A DNA stretch of 10,687 nt. Origin: an uncultured Verrucomicrobiota bacterium (lineage in GTDB: Bacteria; Verrucomicrobiota; Verrucomicrobiia; Limisphaerales; UBA9464). The DNA is taken from contig CAIYXO010000633.1 of the NCBI GenBank assembly GCA_903930165.1, positions 1 through 10,687 of the forward strand. Direction: 5' to 3'. A program made the translations under genes and the position numbers. The notes under the pieces are model-generated. The model was not told where the DNA came from. It worked only from the letters and a program-made list of their open reading frames with translations, and did not search any database. Of this stretch, positions 1-5,925 are shown piece by piece; the first letter of the stretch is position 1; every line of letters starts with the position of its first letter.

Positions 1-279
1 GTTTTCGACGAAGCCGCGCACCCGTGCCTGCCGGATGGCGTTGCAGAGGCCATCCTTTCCGTGGGCGTTCCCCAGGGAGTCCATGTCGACATTCTTCACG
101 TAGTAGCCCTTCCCGAGGATGCGGACGGCGAGGTCGCAGGAATCGCCCTTCATGTGGAACTGGCATTCGCCGCAGGAAGCCTCGACGACCGTCGGCTCGT
201 TCAAGGCCACCGGCTTCGAGGTGGAGCAACCGGAGGCGAGAGCGAGGATCAGCAGCGGCGCAAGGAAAGCCCGATTCAT
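1..279 (-). CDS. DUF6370-type small cysteine-rich lipoprotein (3' end cut by window)
   Basis: Read on the minus strand from ATG at 279, the frame is open for 93 codons to the window edge, so the C-terminus is missing. Residues 1-18 form a lipoprotein signal: a short basic start, a hydrophobic stretch, and a lipobox LASGC with the lipidated Cys at 18. The mature part has CGEC (Cys36, Cys39), HMKGDSCDLAVRI (Cys48), a GKGYYVKNV strand, and HGKDGLCNAIR (Cys79). This pattern of CGxCQF, MKGxxCDLAV and DGxCNxIR is what I recall for the DUF6370 family, whose function is unknown. The four mature cysteines could bind a metal or form disulfides; that is inference. No Shine-Dalgarno is evident. The gene follows the ORF6N gene by 40 bases on the same strand, so cotranscription is possible. 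Confidence 0.75.
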   Translation of the reverse strand, partial: MNRAFLAPLLILALASGCSTSKPVALNEPTVVEASCGECQFHMKGDSCDLAVRILGKGYYVKNVDMDSLGNAHGKDGLCNAIRQARVRGFVEN

Positions 280-319
280 TTGGGAATTCTTGGTACGGGT
301 TCCAACGAATCGCCAGCGT

Positions 320-910
320 TCAGCGAGAGGCTCCGTCCAGGTCCGCAGGTGTTTCGGTGGTGCGGACATGGAATCCCATCTCACTCTGGGGCGGCTCGGA
401 TTTTTGGGGTGGGTCGAGGAGGCTCATAACCCGTTGGAGGATCTCCACGATCGCCACGTCATGGACGTCGAGGCGCCCCTTCAGCTCGGACTCCAGGTCG
501 GCAAGCTTCCGGGCCAGCTGGCGAGTCTCGGTCAGCGCACTGCGCATCTTCAGGAAGGCGCGCACCACGAACACGCTCATCTGCACCGCCTGCGGGCTGT
601 TCAGGACGTTGGCAGCCATGATCGCGCCGTGCTCGGTGAAGGCGAAGGGAAGCGTACGGCGACCACCGCGCCTGGGCTTTGAGGTGCCAGTTTGGCACTT
701 CAAAGATCCCACCTCGTCGGCGGCCAGACGGAACATGAAGTCGGCCGGAAATTTCTCCGGGTTGCGCCTGACCGCACGGTTCAAAGCCTTCGTCTCGACC
801 CCATAAAGCCGTGCCAAATCCGCATCCAAAAGGACGCGCTCACCGCGCAGTTCCCGGATCAGTGGCGCGACGGTTTCAATCGCGATCGAAGGCTGTGGGT
901 TGCTGGACAT
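320..910 (-). CDS. ORF6N domain-containing protein
   Basis: The 196-residue product starts MSSNPQPSIAIETVAPLIRE and carries a typical ORF6N domain over roughly residues 10-110: RGERVLLDADLARLYGVET, NRAVRRNPEKFPADFMFRL, FAFTEHGAIMAANVLNSPQA, VVRAFLKMR. A leucine- and charge-rich stretch after it (about 118-165, LARKLADLESELKGRLD) is probably helical or coiled coil. ORF6N is a DNA-binding-type domain of phage antirepressor-like proteins (KilA-N/Bro relatives) that is also frequent as lone chromosomal genes. The target is unknown. An in-frame ATG at 943 would add 11 residues, but it lies inside a 12-bp hairpin (916-944) and the added residues do not resemble the family start, so I prefer 910. 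No convincing ribosome site precedes either start. No other phage gene is nearby. Confidence 0.85.
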   Translation of the reverse strand: MSSNPQPSIAIETVAPLIRELRGERVLLDADLARLYGVETKALNRAVRRNPEKFPADFMFRLAADEVGSLKCQTGTSKPRRGGRRTLPFAFTEHGAIMAANVLNSPQAVQMSVFVVRAFLKMRSALTETRQLARKLADLESELKGRLDVHDVAIVEILQRVMSLLDPPQKSEPPQSEMGFHVRTTETPADLDGASR

Positions 911-915
911 AGTGA

Positions 916-944
916 GATGGCCACCGCTCTTGGCGGTGGCCATC
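916..944 (-). terminator. 12-bp perfect hairpin between cupin gene and ORF6N gene
   Basis: The left arm GATGGCCACCGC (916-927) pairs perfectly with the right arm GCGGTGGCCATC (933-944) across the 5-base loop TCTTG. It lies 105 bases beyond the stop of the minus-strand cupin gene and 6 bases before the preferred ORF6N start. No T-run follows on either strand, so an intrinsic terminator is only one reading. A structured 5' leader or an operator for the ORF6N protein are alternatives. Confidence 0.45.
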
Positions 945-1048
945 CCAATTGACCCACATTCGGTCGATTCGGCAGCAGGGCGAGCGGCGCTCCTGTCGAG
1001 GCCGAAGGCCCGAAACGGAAACCGACGTCAACGACCTCGGCTAAGCGT

Positions 1049-2317
1049 TCAGTTGAACGTGTTGTTCCGGTAGGCGCCCATGGCCGGAGCTTCCGGGTTC
1101 ACCTCGGGACCGAAGTAACGGAGGGTCACCAGCGGCTCGGTCTCGCTGGTGTTCTCGAAGGTGACGCCCGCCTTCGCGCCGTCTTCCGTGGCGAAGTACT
1201 CGTCCTCGGTCAATTCGTGGAAACGGATGAGTTTCGGGCTGTTCAAGGGCAGCCCGTTGATCTTCCCGGAGCCCTGCACGCAGATCAGGCCATAGGCGCC
1301 GTTGTCCTTGATGGTCACCTTCTGGCCGGGGTCCACCGTCAGTTCCTTGGCGGTGAAGAGCTGTTCGCCATCCACCTTGCCGTAGACGATCCAGCGATCG
1401 ACGAAGCCTTCCGCACGGGTGTCCGCGACGGGCACCGGCTCGAGGTAGTGGTTGTCCTTGAAGTTGGGATCGACGTTCTTCTCCCAGTCGAGCTGTTCGA
1501 CGATGAAGTCGAGATCCTGATGGTACTTCTTGGGCATGTCCTTCACGAGAAGGCTCCAGGGAACTTCGCGTCCCTCGACGAGGTTCTGGTACATGCCGAA
1601 CACGTCGCTGCCCCACTGCGGCTCATAGGTGCAGAGACTGCCCGGGGCGTGGAGGATGCAGGGGTCGATCAGCCACCCGGTTCCAGGCTTCAGGCGGTAG
1701 GCCTTCGAGAGATCGAGGATTCCGTTGTCGCCCTTGTTCCAGTTCTCGAGGCACTTCCGGACCTGGGCCTTGGTGGTGCCGGGTTCGAAGCCCATGAACG
1801 TGTAGGGGAAGTTGTTCCCCACGTTGTTGTGCTGGGGCGGGAAGTAGTACGACTCGGGCTTCCCTTCCTGACCCACCAGCTTGGCCTGCTTGGCCGACTG
1901 GTGCATGTGGTGGGGGATCGGCCCCATGTTGTCGAAGAACTTCGAGTACACCGGCCAACGGCCATACTTCTTCCAGATCGCCTTGCCCACCAGGGTCGCG
2001 CCGCAGTCTTCCACAGCCTGCGCCAGGGTGAAGCGTTCCTTGCCCACCACGCAGTAGTTCAGGCCCTCGTCTGCGGCACGCCCCTCGTTGGCGGTCGGCG
2101 TGGTCGAGGCGAACCAGCGCTCGTCGATGCCGCCCCGGTTCAAGCCGTAGGCGTAGGTGTCGTCCGGATGAAGCTTGATGCGGAGTCCGGGCTGGAGAAA
2201 TGAGCGGGGAACCCAGGCCGGCGCCAGACGGAGCAGTCCGCCGGAGCGGGCGAGCTCGGCTTCGACCTTGGCACGGGTGTTCTTCTTGATGGTCTTGAGC
2301 TGCGAGACGGTGTTCAT
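1049..2317 (-). CDS. Mannose-6-phosphate isomerase-like cupin protein
   Basis: The 422-residue protein resembles type I phosphomannose isomerase in layout. A metal-site cluster reads PHHMH (His137, His139), then KPESYYF with Glu155, then a strand pair KPGTGWLIDPCILHAPG with His223. The family uses a QxH / KPE / AxxHA arrangement for its zinc ligands, and this is a close variant. A second, C-terminal cupin half follows: LTVDPGQKVTIKDNGAYGLICVQGSG at about 326-351 and a final VTLRYFGPEV strand. Type I enzymes interconvert fructose-6-phosphate and mannose-6-phosphate in the cytoplasm; activity here is not proven, because substrate residues cannot be judged by eye. There is no signal peptide. ATG 2317 gives a natural N-terminus; the bases before it lack a Shine-Dalgarno. 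The gene stands alone between cheW and the ORF6N gene. A sugar isomerase or a non-catalytic cupin are both possible. Confidence 0.7.
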   Translation of the reverse strand: MNTVSQLKTIKKNTRAKVEAELARSGGLLRLAPAWVPRSFLQPGLRIKLHPDDTYAYGLNRGGIDERWFASTTPTANEGRAADEGLNYCVVGKERFTLAQAVEDCGATLVGKAIWKKYGRWPVYSKFFDNMGPIPHHMHQSAKQAKLVGQEGKPESYYFPPQHNNVGNNFPYTFMGFEPGTTKAQVRKCLENWNKGDNGILDLSKAYRLKPGTGWLIDPCILHAPGSLCTYEPQWGSDVFGMYQNLVEGREVPWSLLVKDMPKKYHQDLDFIVEQLDWEKNVDPNFKDNHYLEPVPVADTRAEGFVDRWIVYGKVDGEQLFTAKELTVDPGQKVTIKDNGAYGLICVQGSGKINGLPLNSPKLIRFHELTEDEYFATEDGAKAGVTFENTSETEPLVTLRYFGPEVNPEAPAMGAYRNNTFN

Positions 2318-2470
2318 GGAGAGGATTCTGGTTCCGACGCCGTCACAGCGGGGTGCCGGAAACAGGAATCCGGAACTCCATCAAGTGCAGGTGAGCGGAA
2401 CGGGAAAAGGCTAGCGGCCCGCGTGGACGCTCGGCCATCCGAAAAGGACGGGAAGCGGATGTCACGTCGC

Positions 2471-2516
2471 CTGGAAAACGAAACGCCCGCGGTTCCCGAA
2501 GGAATCGGCGGGCGGG
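2471..2516 (-). terminator. Intrinsic terminator after cheW
   Basis: On the minus strand, just past the cheW stop, GCCCGC (2485-2490) pairs with GCGGGC (2508-2513), and an inner GGTTCC/GGAATC stem (2491-2496 with 2501-2506, one G-T wobble) closes on a CGAA loop. Reading minus, the stem is followed by GTTTCGTTTTCC, a fair T-rich tail. This is the best rho-independent terminator in the window. Confidence 0.7.
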
Positions 2517-2537
2517 TTTGGAACCGATGTCGGTCGG

Positions 2538-3038
2538 TCAGACGGCGGCGGCATGGGCCGCCTTTGTGATCGCATCGGCGGCGACGACCCGGTCGATGTC
2601 GAGAAGCGTCTTCACGGCGCCCCGGACCTTGGCCATCCCGAGAATGTATTCGGTGTCGAGGCTCCCGCCGAAGTTGGGCGTGTCCTCGATGTCACCGGCA
2701 CCGAAGTTCACCACTTCCTCGACGGCGTCCACCAACAGGCCCATCAGTGCGGTCGCACCTTCGGACTGGCGCACCTGGACCACGACGATGCAGGTCTGGT
2801 CGGTGTCCTTGATGTTCGCGAGGTCGAATTTCCGGCGGAGATCGACGATGGGGATGATCTTGCCCCGGAGGTTGATGACTCCCTTCACGTACTCGGGCAT
2901 CTGCGGCACGGGAGTCACCTCGACATTGCGGATGATCTCGCGGATCCGGAGGACGCTGATTCCGTAGGACTCCCGCCCGAGGCGGAAGGTCAGGTACTTG
3001 CCGGCAATGGAGGATTTTTCTTCAGCGGTGGCGATCAT
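2538..3038 (-). CDS. cheW: Chemotaxis adaptor protein CheW
   Basis: The 166-residue protein is a single CheW domain: KYLTFRLGRESYGISVLRI (about 14-32), VTPVPQMPEYVKGVINLRG (41-59), the signature KIIPIVDLRRKF (60-71), VDAVEEVVNF (103-112), and a last strand AVKTLLDIDRVV. CheW bridges chemoreceptors and the kinase CheA at the inner membrane; the NLRG arginine and nearby residues form the receptor-facing surface in the family. No membrane segment or signal peptide is present. The alanine-rich tail (155-166) is a little longer than usual. A sigma-28-type promoter lies 34-60 bases upstream (3072-3098) and a terminator lies just downstream, so the gene can be its own transcript, separated from flagellin by 180 bases. 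No other chemotaxis gene is in view. The only GGA in the short leader is at 3044-3046, next to the start. Confidence 0.96.
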   Translation of the reverse strand: MIATAEEKSSIAGKYLTFRLGRESYGISVLRIREIIRNVEVTPVPQMPEYVKGVINLRGKIIPIVDLRRKFDLANIKDTDQTCIVVVQVRQSEGATALMGLLVDAVEEVVNFGAGDIEDTPNFGGSLDTEYILGMAKVRGAVKTLLDIDRVVAADAITKAAHAAAV

Positions 3039-3071
3039 GGGAATCCGGGGATGGAAAACGGGCCACTGGAG

Positions 3072-3098
3072 TCATCGGCCGAAGCCGGGAAACCTTGA
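3072..3098 (-). promoter_or_regulatory. Sigma-28 (FliA-type) promoter of cheW
   Basis: Reading minus, TCAAGGTT (3098-3091), exactly 11 bases, then GCCGATGA (3079-3072). The classical FliA consensus is TAAAGTTT-N11-GCCGATAA, so 13 of 16 positions match with exact spacing. A start of transcription near 3065 would leave a leader of about 27 bases before the cheW ATG. The match was made by eye; the local GC content makes a chance hit in AT-poor DNA less likely for the TCAA part. Confidence 0.7.
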
Positions 3099-3164
3099 GA
3101 ACCTGTCTGGGCCGAAGGCAACGAAGGACGGCGACCGCGGGCGGCCGGTTGAAGGGGAAGGCGA

Positions 3165-3191
3165 CGCCGACGGACCCCTTGTCCGTCGGCG
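3165..3191 (-). terminator. Hairpin after flagellin gene
   Basis: CGCCGACGGAC (3165-3175) and GTCCGTCGGCG (3181-3191) form a perfect 11-bp stem with the 5-base loop CCCTT. The hairpin begins 27 bases past the flagellin stop on the minus strand and is followed by a pyrimidine-rich stretch rather than a pure T-run. It is a likely transcript end or 3' stabiliser for the flagellin mRNA. Confidence 0.6.
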
Positions 3192-3218
3192 CGCCGGAAT
3201 CCTGCCTTGGCAACCCGA

Positions 3219-4022
3219 TCAGCCGAGCAGCTTCAAGACGCCCTGCGGGAGCTGGTTGGCCTGGGCCAACATCGCGGTGCCGGACTGGACCAGGATGTTG
3301 TTGCGCGCGTATTGCGTGCTTTCCTGGGCGACGTCCACGTCCTTGATGATGGAGCTGGCGGCGGTGAGGTTCTCGGCGCTGACGGTCAGCTGTTCCGAGG
3401 TGTAGTTCAGACGGGCCTGATAGGCGCCGATCGTCGCCCGGTTGGAGGCGAGTTCGGTGATCGCGGTCCGCACCGCGGACAGAGCGGTGGCCGCGCCGGT
3501 GGTCGTGGCGACGGAGGCGCTGGTGGCGCTCGAATAGGTCGTCGAGGCGAGATCGACGCCGCCCATCGAGAACGTGGAGCCGTCCGAATCGATGGTCACC
3601 GCGAGGGCGGTGCTGGAGAACAGCGAGACGCCGTTGAAATCCTTGGTCGCCGCCGAGGTGATGTAGGACGAGAGCTGGGAGAACTCGTTCTGATAGAGGG
3701 AACGGTCGGAATCGGTCTTGGTGACGTCCTGGGCGAGGATCGCGAGCTCGCTCATGCGATCCAACGCCTTCGAGACGCGCTTGAGATAGCCGTCCTGGGT
3801 CTGGGAGAACGACATCGCGTTCGCGACATTCGACTTGGCGGCCTCGGTCCGTTGGACCTGGGCGTCGAGACGCATGCTGACCGCGAGGCCGGCGGCGTCA
3901 TCGTAGGGATTGACGATCTTGGAGCCCGAGCTCAGGCGCGCCAGGGAGCGCGACAGGGCGGCGGAACTCGCACTGAGGTTGTTGGCGGACGTCTGGGCCG
4001 CCAGATTGGTGTTGATGACCAT
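3219..4022 (-). CDS. fliC: Flagellin
   Basis: This is the filament subunit, 267 residues, exported by the flagellar type III apparatus without a cleaved signal. The N-terminal D0/D1 region is clear: MVINTNLAAQTSANNL (1-16), LARLSSGSKIVNPYDDAAGL (28-47), then LDRMSELAILAQD (87-99). The C-terminal D1/D0 region is RTAITELASNRATIGAYQAR (185-204), ENLTAASSIIKDVDVAQES (217-235) and the terminal helix ending LPQGVLKLLG. The variable middle (about 132-180) is only some 50 residues, rich in Ser, Thr, Ala and Val, so this is a compact flagellin with almost no surface domain. It has no Cys and no Trp. It lies 63 bases after csrA; that gap contains no Shine-Dalgarno, no GGA and no convincing sigma-28 site, so transcription may come from the fliW promoter. 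The symbol is by family; hag or fla names are equally valid. Confidence 0.97.
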   Translation of the reverse strand: MVINTNLAAQTSANNLSASSAALSRSLARLSSGSKIVNPYDDAAGLAVSMRLDAQVQRTEAAKSNVANAMSFSQTQDGYLKRVSKALDRMSELAILAQDVTKTDSDRSLYQNEFSQLSSYITSAATKDFNGVSLFSSTALAVTIDSDGSTFSMGGVDLASTTYSSATSASVATTTGAATALSAVRTAITELASNRATIGAYQARLNYTSEQLTVSAENLTAASSIIKDVDVAQESTQYARNNILVQSGTAMLAQANQLPQGVLKLLG

Positions 4023-4085
4023 ACGGATCTAGGGGTGTTGGTTGCGTTGTTGGGCAGGACGGAATCGGAAAACGGTAAAAAGGGA

Positions 4086-4322
4086 TCAGACCACCCGGGC
4101 GGTAGGCTGGGGCAGTTTGGGCAGGGTGCGGGGACGGTTCTTGGTGACCGCCTCCTGATTCGCCTTCTGGATCTCCTCGTACACCTCAAGGCGGTGAACG
4201 GGAACGTCGGCAGGGGCCTCGATGCCGACCTTCACGAGGTCGCCGTCAAGGCGGACGATCTTCACGAGGATGCGGCCGTCGATGACCACACTCTCACCGG
4301 GTTTGCGGGATAGAATCAGCAT
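4086..4322 (-). CDS. csrA: Translational regulator CsrA
   Basis: The 78-residue product is a typical CsrA: MLILSRKPGESVVI at the start, then VKIVRLDGDLVKVGIEAP, then VPVHRLEVYEEIQ. CsrA is a homodimer that binds GGA motifs in mRNA leaders and usually blocks ribosome entry. The RNA-contacting residues Leu4 and Arg44 are both present. The tail after residue 52 (KANQEAVTKNRPRTLPK onward) is longer than in E. coli CsrA (61 residues); an extended C-terminus is typical of CsrA proteins that are antagonised by FliW. The start is supported by GGAAGG 4 bases upstream. The fliW stop lies 27 bases before the start and flagellin follows 63 bases after the stop, so this is the middle gene of a fliW-csrA-flagellin cluster. 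Confidence 0.97.
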   Translation of the reverse strand: MLILSRKPGESVVIDGRILVKIVRLDGDLVKVGIEAPADVPVHRLEVYEEIQKANQEAVTKNRPRTLPKLPQPTARVV

Positions 4323-4326
4323 GGGA

Positions 4327-4340
4327 CCTTCCGTGGTTCC
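4327..4340 (-). promoter_or_regulatory. csrA ribosome site overlapped by paired GGA motifs
   Basis: Reading minus, the leader of csrA is CGGAACCACGGAAGGTCCC before ATG 4322. GGAAGG (4332-4327) is a good Shine-Dalgarno. GGA occurs there and again at 4340-4338, 8 bases apart. CsrA binds GGA with a flanking A/C-rich context, so this is a candidate autoregulatory site. Confidence 0.5.
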
Positions 4341-4349
4341 GAATTGGGA

Positions 4350-4760
4350 TCAGACCGAACCGAGCGGGTGCTGGATCGGGTAGGGTGAGTTCACAAGCAC
4401 CACCTGTTTTCCAATCAGGGTGTGTCGATTGATCACGATCGGCCCCTTGAGGTTGACGGTGGAAGAACCGTCGGGACGGATCGTGACGATGTTGTAGATC
4501 AACGCGTCCTCCGGCAATTCGATGCCCAGGTACGCGACATCGTCATTGGACAGATCCGGCGCATAGTCCGGCAGGACAGCTGCTGGCGGCACCACCAGGA
4601 AGGCCAGGTCGCCTTCGTCGGGTACTTGGAGCCAGCAAAAGGGTTCCTCTTCCGGATTGGAGATGAGCCAGTAGCTCTTGATCGTTTCGAATCCCAGAAG
4701 CCCCAGCGGCAGGCGAACCGTTAGGGTCTTCGCCTGAGGTGTTTCAACGACGGTGCTCAT
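4350..4760 (-). CDS. fliW: Flagellar assembly factor FliW
   Basis: From ATG 4760 the protein has 136 residues and begins MSTVVETPQAKTLTVRLPLG. FliW landmarks follow in order: GLLGFETIKSYWLI, EEEPFCWLQVPDEGDLAFLVV, DDVAYLGIELPEDALIYNIVT, STVNLKGPIVINRHT, and GKQVVLVNSPYPIQHPL near the end. FliW is a cytoplasmic beta-barrel protein that binds free flagellin or CsrA in turn; when flagellin is exported, FliW is freed and inhibits CsrA. The conserved order fliW-csrA-flagellin fits that partner switch. An in-frame ATG at 4784 would add 8 residues (MWCFRVLD) that do not look like family sequence and lie inside a sigma-54-like promoter, so 4760 is preferred. No Shine-Dalgarno precedes it. If the promoter is real the leader would be only a few bases. 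Confidence 0.93.
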   Translation of the reverse strand: MSTVVETPQAKTLTVRLPLGLLGFETIKSYWLISNPEEEPFCWLQVPDEGDLAFLVVPPAAVLPDYAPDLSNDDVAYLGIELPEDALIYNIVTIRPDGSSTVNLKGPIVINRHTLIGKQVVLVNSPYPIQHPLGSV

Positions 4761-4775
4761 GTCGAGTACCCGAAA

Positions 4776-4790
4776 GCACCACATGTGCCA
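4776..4790 (-). promoter_or_regulatory. Sigma-54-like -24/-12 site before fliW
   Basis: Reading minus from 4790: TGGCAC, five bases, then GTGC. The invariant GG (4789-4788) and GC (4777-4776) are separated by exactly 10 bases, and TGGCAC matches the -24 element fully, against TGGCACG-N4-TTGCW. The expected transcription start is near 4764, only about 4 bases before the preferred fliW ATG, which is unusually close. That spacing is the main reason for caution. Confidence 0.45.
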
Positions 4791-4802
4791 TCAATGCAAA
4801 AC

Positions 4803-4828
4803 ACTGATATTCAACACAGTCTATCAGT
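4803..4828. repeat. Inverted repeat ACTGATA-N12-TATCAGT
   Basis: ACTGATA (4803-4809) and TATCAGT (4822-4828) are perfect 7-base inverted arms 12 bases apart, so the centres sit about two helix turns apart. This spacing suits a dimeric activator or repressor. It lies 13 bases upstream of the sigma-54-like fliW site and about 270 bases upstream of gntR. Confidence 0.45.
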
Positions 4829-4851
4829 CCCTGCCTCATGGAACACTACGA

Positions 4852-4884
4852 ATTTGCCGTTCCGGCCGGTGCCGACCGGCAAAT
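4852..4884. repeat. Inverted repeat ATTTGCCG-N17-CGGCAAAT
   Basis: The 8-base arms ATTTGCCG (4852-4859) and CGGCAAAT (4877-4884) flank a GC-rich core that can itself fold as GCCGGT/ACCGGC. It could be an operator in the fliW-gntR gap or a structured RNA element. No T-run follows. Confidence 0.4.
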
Positions 4885-5100
4885 GTGACCCATCCGGTAT
4901 TGCCGCTCCGCTGTTTGCCCGGGGCTCGCAGGAAACCCACTTCGCATGGATCCGGTCGAAGGTACCCGGGAATCGGATCCCAGCGACGGTGGGCCCGCAG
5001 GAAACTGGAACCCGATGAGCCCGCATTCCCAGGACCTTCCCTGCTGCCCATCAACGCTTCCTTGCAAACCAGTCACATGGTGGCTATGCCACTAGTAGAC

Positions 5101-5925
5101 ATGATGGAATCGGAGACCAGTCCTCTTCAGAGAACGCCGGCGTACCATCAACTGCATGATCGGCTGCGGCATTTGGCGCTCTCGGGAGATATTCCGCCTG
5201 GGGGTCGATTCCCAACAGAACGGGAGTTGTCCCAGCGTTATCGGGTCAGCCGGGTCACCGCCAACAAGGCGCTTTCCCAACTGGTGATGGAAGGGTTGCT
5301 CCAGTTCCGCCCCGGGATCGGCACCTTCGTCCGCAAGGAAGCGCTCGAATTCGACCTGGGGGCGTTGGTGAGCTTCACCCACAAGGCGCGACACGCCGGA
5401 AGGGCTCCTTCCACCCGGGTGCTGGAGTTCGAGAGGATTGCCGGAACGGACCTTCCCGATGCCGTGCTCCAGGAACTGGGCGGCTCCGTCCCGGCCGGGG
5501 TCTTCCGGATGGTGCGATTGCGTTTGGCGGATGGCATCCCCGTGATCCTCGAGCGTCACCACCTCCGGGCGGAAGTCTGCCCGCAACTGCGACGGGAGGA
5601 TCTGGAAGGCTCGCTGTACCAGCGGCTCCGATTGGAACCCGACCTGAGGCTGACCGGCGCGGACCAGGTCCTCCGGGCGGTCCGGTTCGGGAAATCCGAC
5701 GCGGCACATCTCCAGGTGGAGGCCGGCAGCGCAGGGCTGTGGGTGCACGCGGTCGGTCGGGCCTCCAACGGACCGGCTTGGGTCGAAGACACCCTCTATC
5801 GCGGCGACCTCTACGGTTTCGTCAACACCATCACCATCGACCAGCCACAGCGCCCGGGCCGGATCACAACGATGTCGCTGTTCTCCCCTGCCCCGCCGCA
5901 AGCCACCGAGCAGACCATCCAATGA
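5101..5925 (+). CDS. GntR/HutC-family transcriptional regulator
   Basis: From ATG 5101 the protein has 274 residues. An N-terminal GntR winged helix-turn-helix spans about 13-78: PAYHQLHDRLRHLALSGDIP, GGRFPTERELSQRYRVSRVT, NKALSQLVMEGLLQFRPGIG, TFV. A UTRA ligand-binding domain spans about 95-240: FRMVRLRLADGIPVILERHH, SLYQRLRLEP, LQVEAGSAGLWVHAVGRAS, then EDTLYRGDLYGF. This is the HutC subfamily, whose members bind DNA as dimers and release it on binding a small molecule such as a sugar phosphate or amino-acid derivative. The frame runs open much further upstream (to 4753), but that part is not protein-like; ATG codons at 5077, 5086, 5101 and 5104 are all possible starts, and the family's short N-terminal arm favours 5101 or 5104. 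The stop overlaps the deoC start as ATGA, so deoC is the obvious target. Confidence 0.92.
   Translation: MMESETSPLQRTPAYHQLHDRLRHLALSGDIPPGGRFPTERELSQRYRVSRVTANKALSQLVMEGLLQFRPGIGTFVRKEALEFDLGALVSFTHKARHAGRAPSTRVLEFERIAGTDLPDAVLQELGGSVPAGVFRMVRLRLADGIPVILERHHLRAEVCPQLRREDLEGSLYQRLRLEPDLRLTGADQVLRAVRFGKSDAAHLQVEAGSAGLWVHAVGRASNGPAWVEDTLYRGDLYGFVNTITIDQPQRPGRITTMSLFSPAPPQATEQTIQ

Larger units (their letters stand above)
4785..5100. other. Intergenic regulatory gap between divergent fliW and gntR
   Basis: This 316-base gap has no credible gene: short frames here show no recognisable protein and no coding-like pattern. It contains the -24 half of the fliW sigma-54-like site, two inverted repeats (4803-4828 and 4852-4884), and a 10-base direct repeat CGCAGGAAAC at 4927-4936 and 4996-5005. 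The part from 4790 to 4860 is clearly richer in A and T than its surroundings, as expected for promoter DNA. I could not find a convincing -35/-10 pair for gntR. Confidence 0.6.

Noticed and set aside
329..682. Overlapping plus-strand frames at the left end of the window
   Set aside because: Arg/Ser/Pro-rich shadows of the lipoprotein and ORF6N genes on the minus strand.
1217..2203. Long plus-strand reading frame opposite the cupin gene
   Set aside because: It is an antisense shadow in GC-rich coding DNA, Val/Leu/Gly/Asp/His-rich, with no recognisable domain, while the minus-strand cupin protein is clear.
4042..4082. Possible sigma-28 site for flagellin around TCCGATTC on the minus strand
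   Set aside because: Only CCGAT matches the -10 element and the -35 position reads TGATCCCT, about three of eight matches, so it is not better than chance.
3207..4313. Long plus-strand reading frame opposite flagellin and csrA
   Set aside because: Gly/Arg/Asp-rich shadow translation; both minus-strand genes beneath it are certain.
4785..5018. Short plus-strand frame (77 codons) in the fliW-gntR gap
   Set aside because: No recognisable protein, no ribosome site, and it covers two inverted repeats expected of a regulatory region.
4753..5100. N-terminal extension of the GntR regulator back to 4753
   Set aside because: The extra residues have no family similarity and run through intergenic DNA with promoter-like features and inverted repeats.
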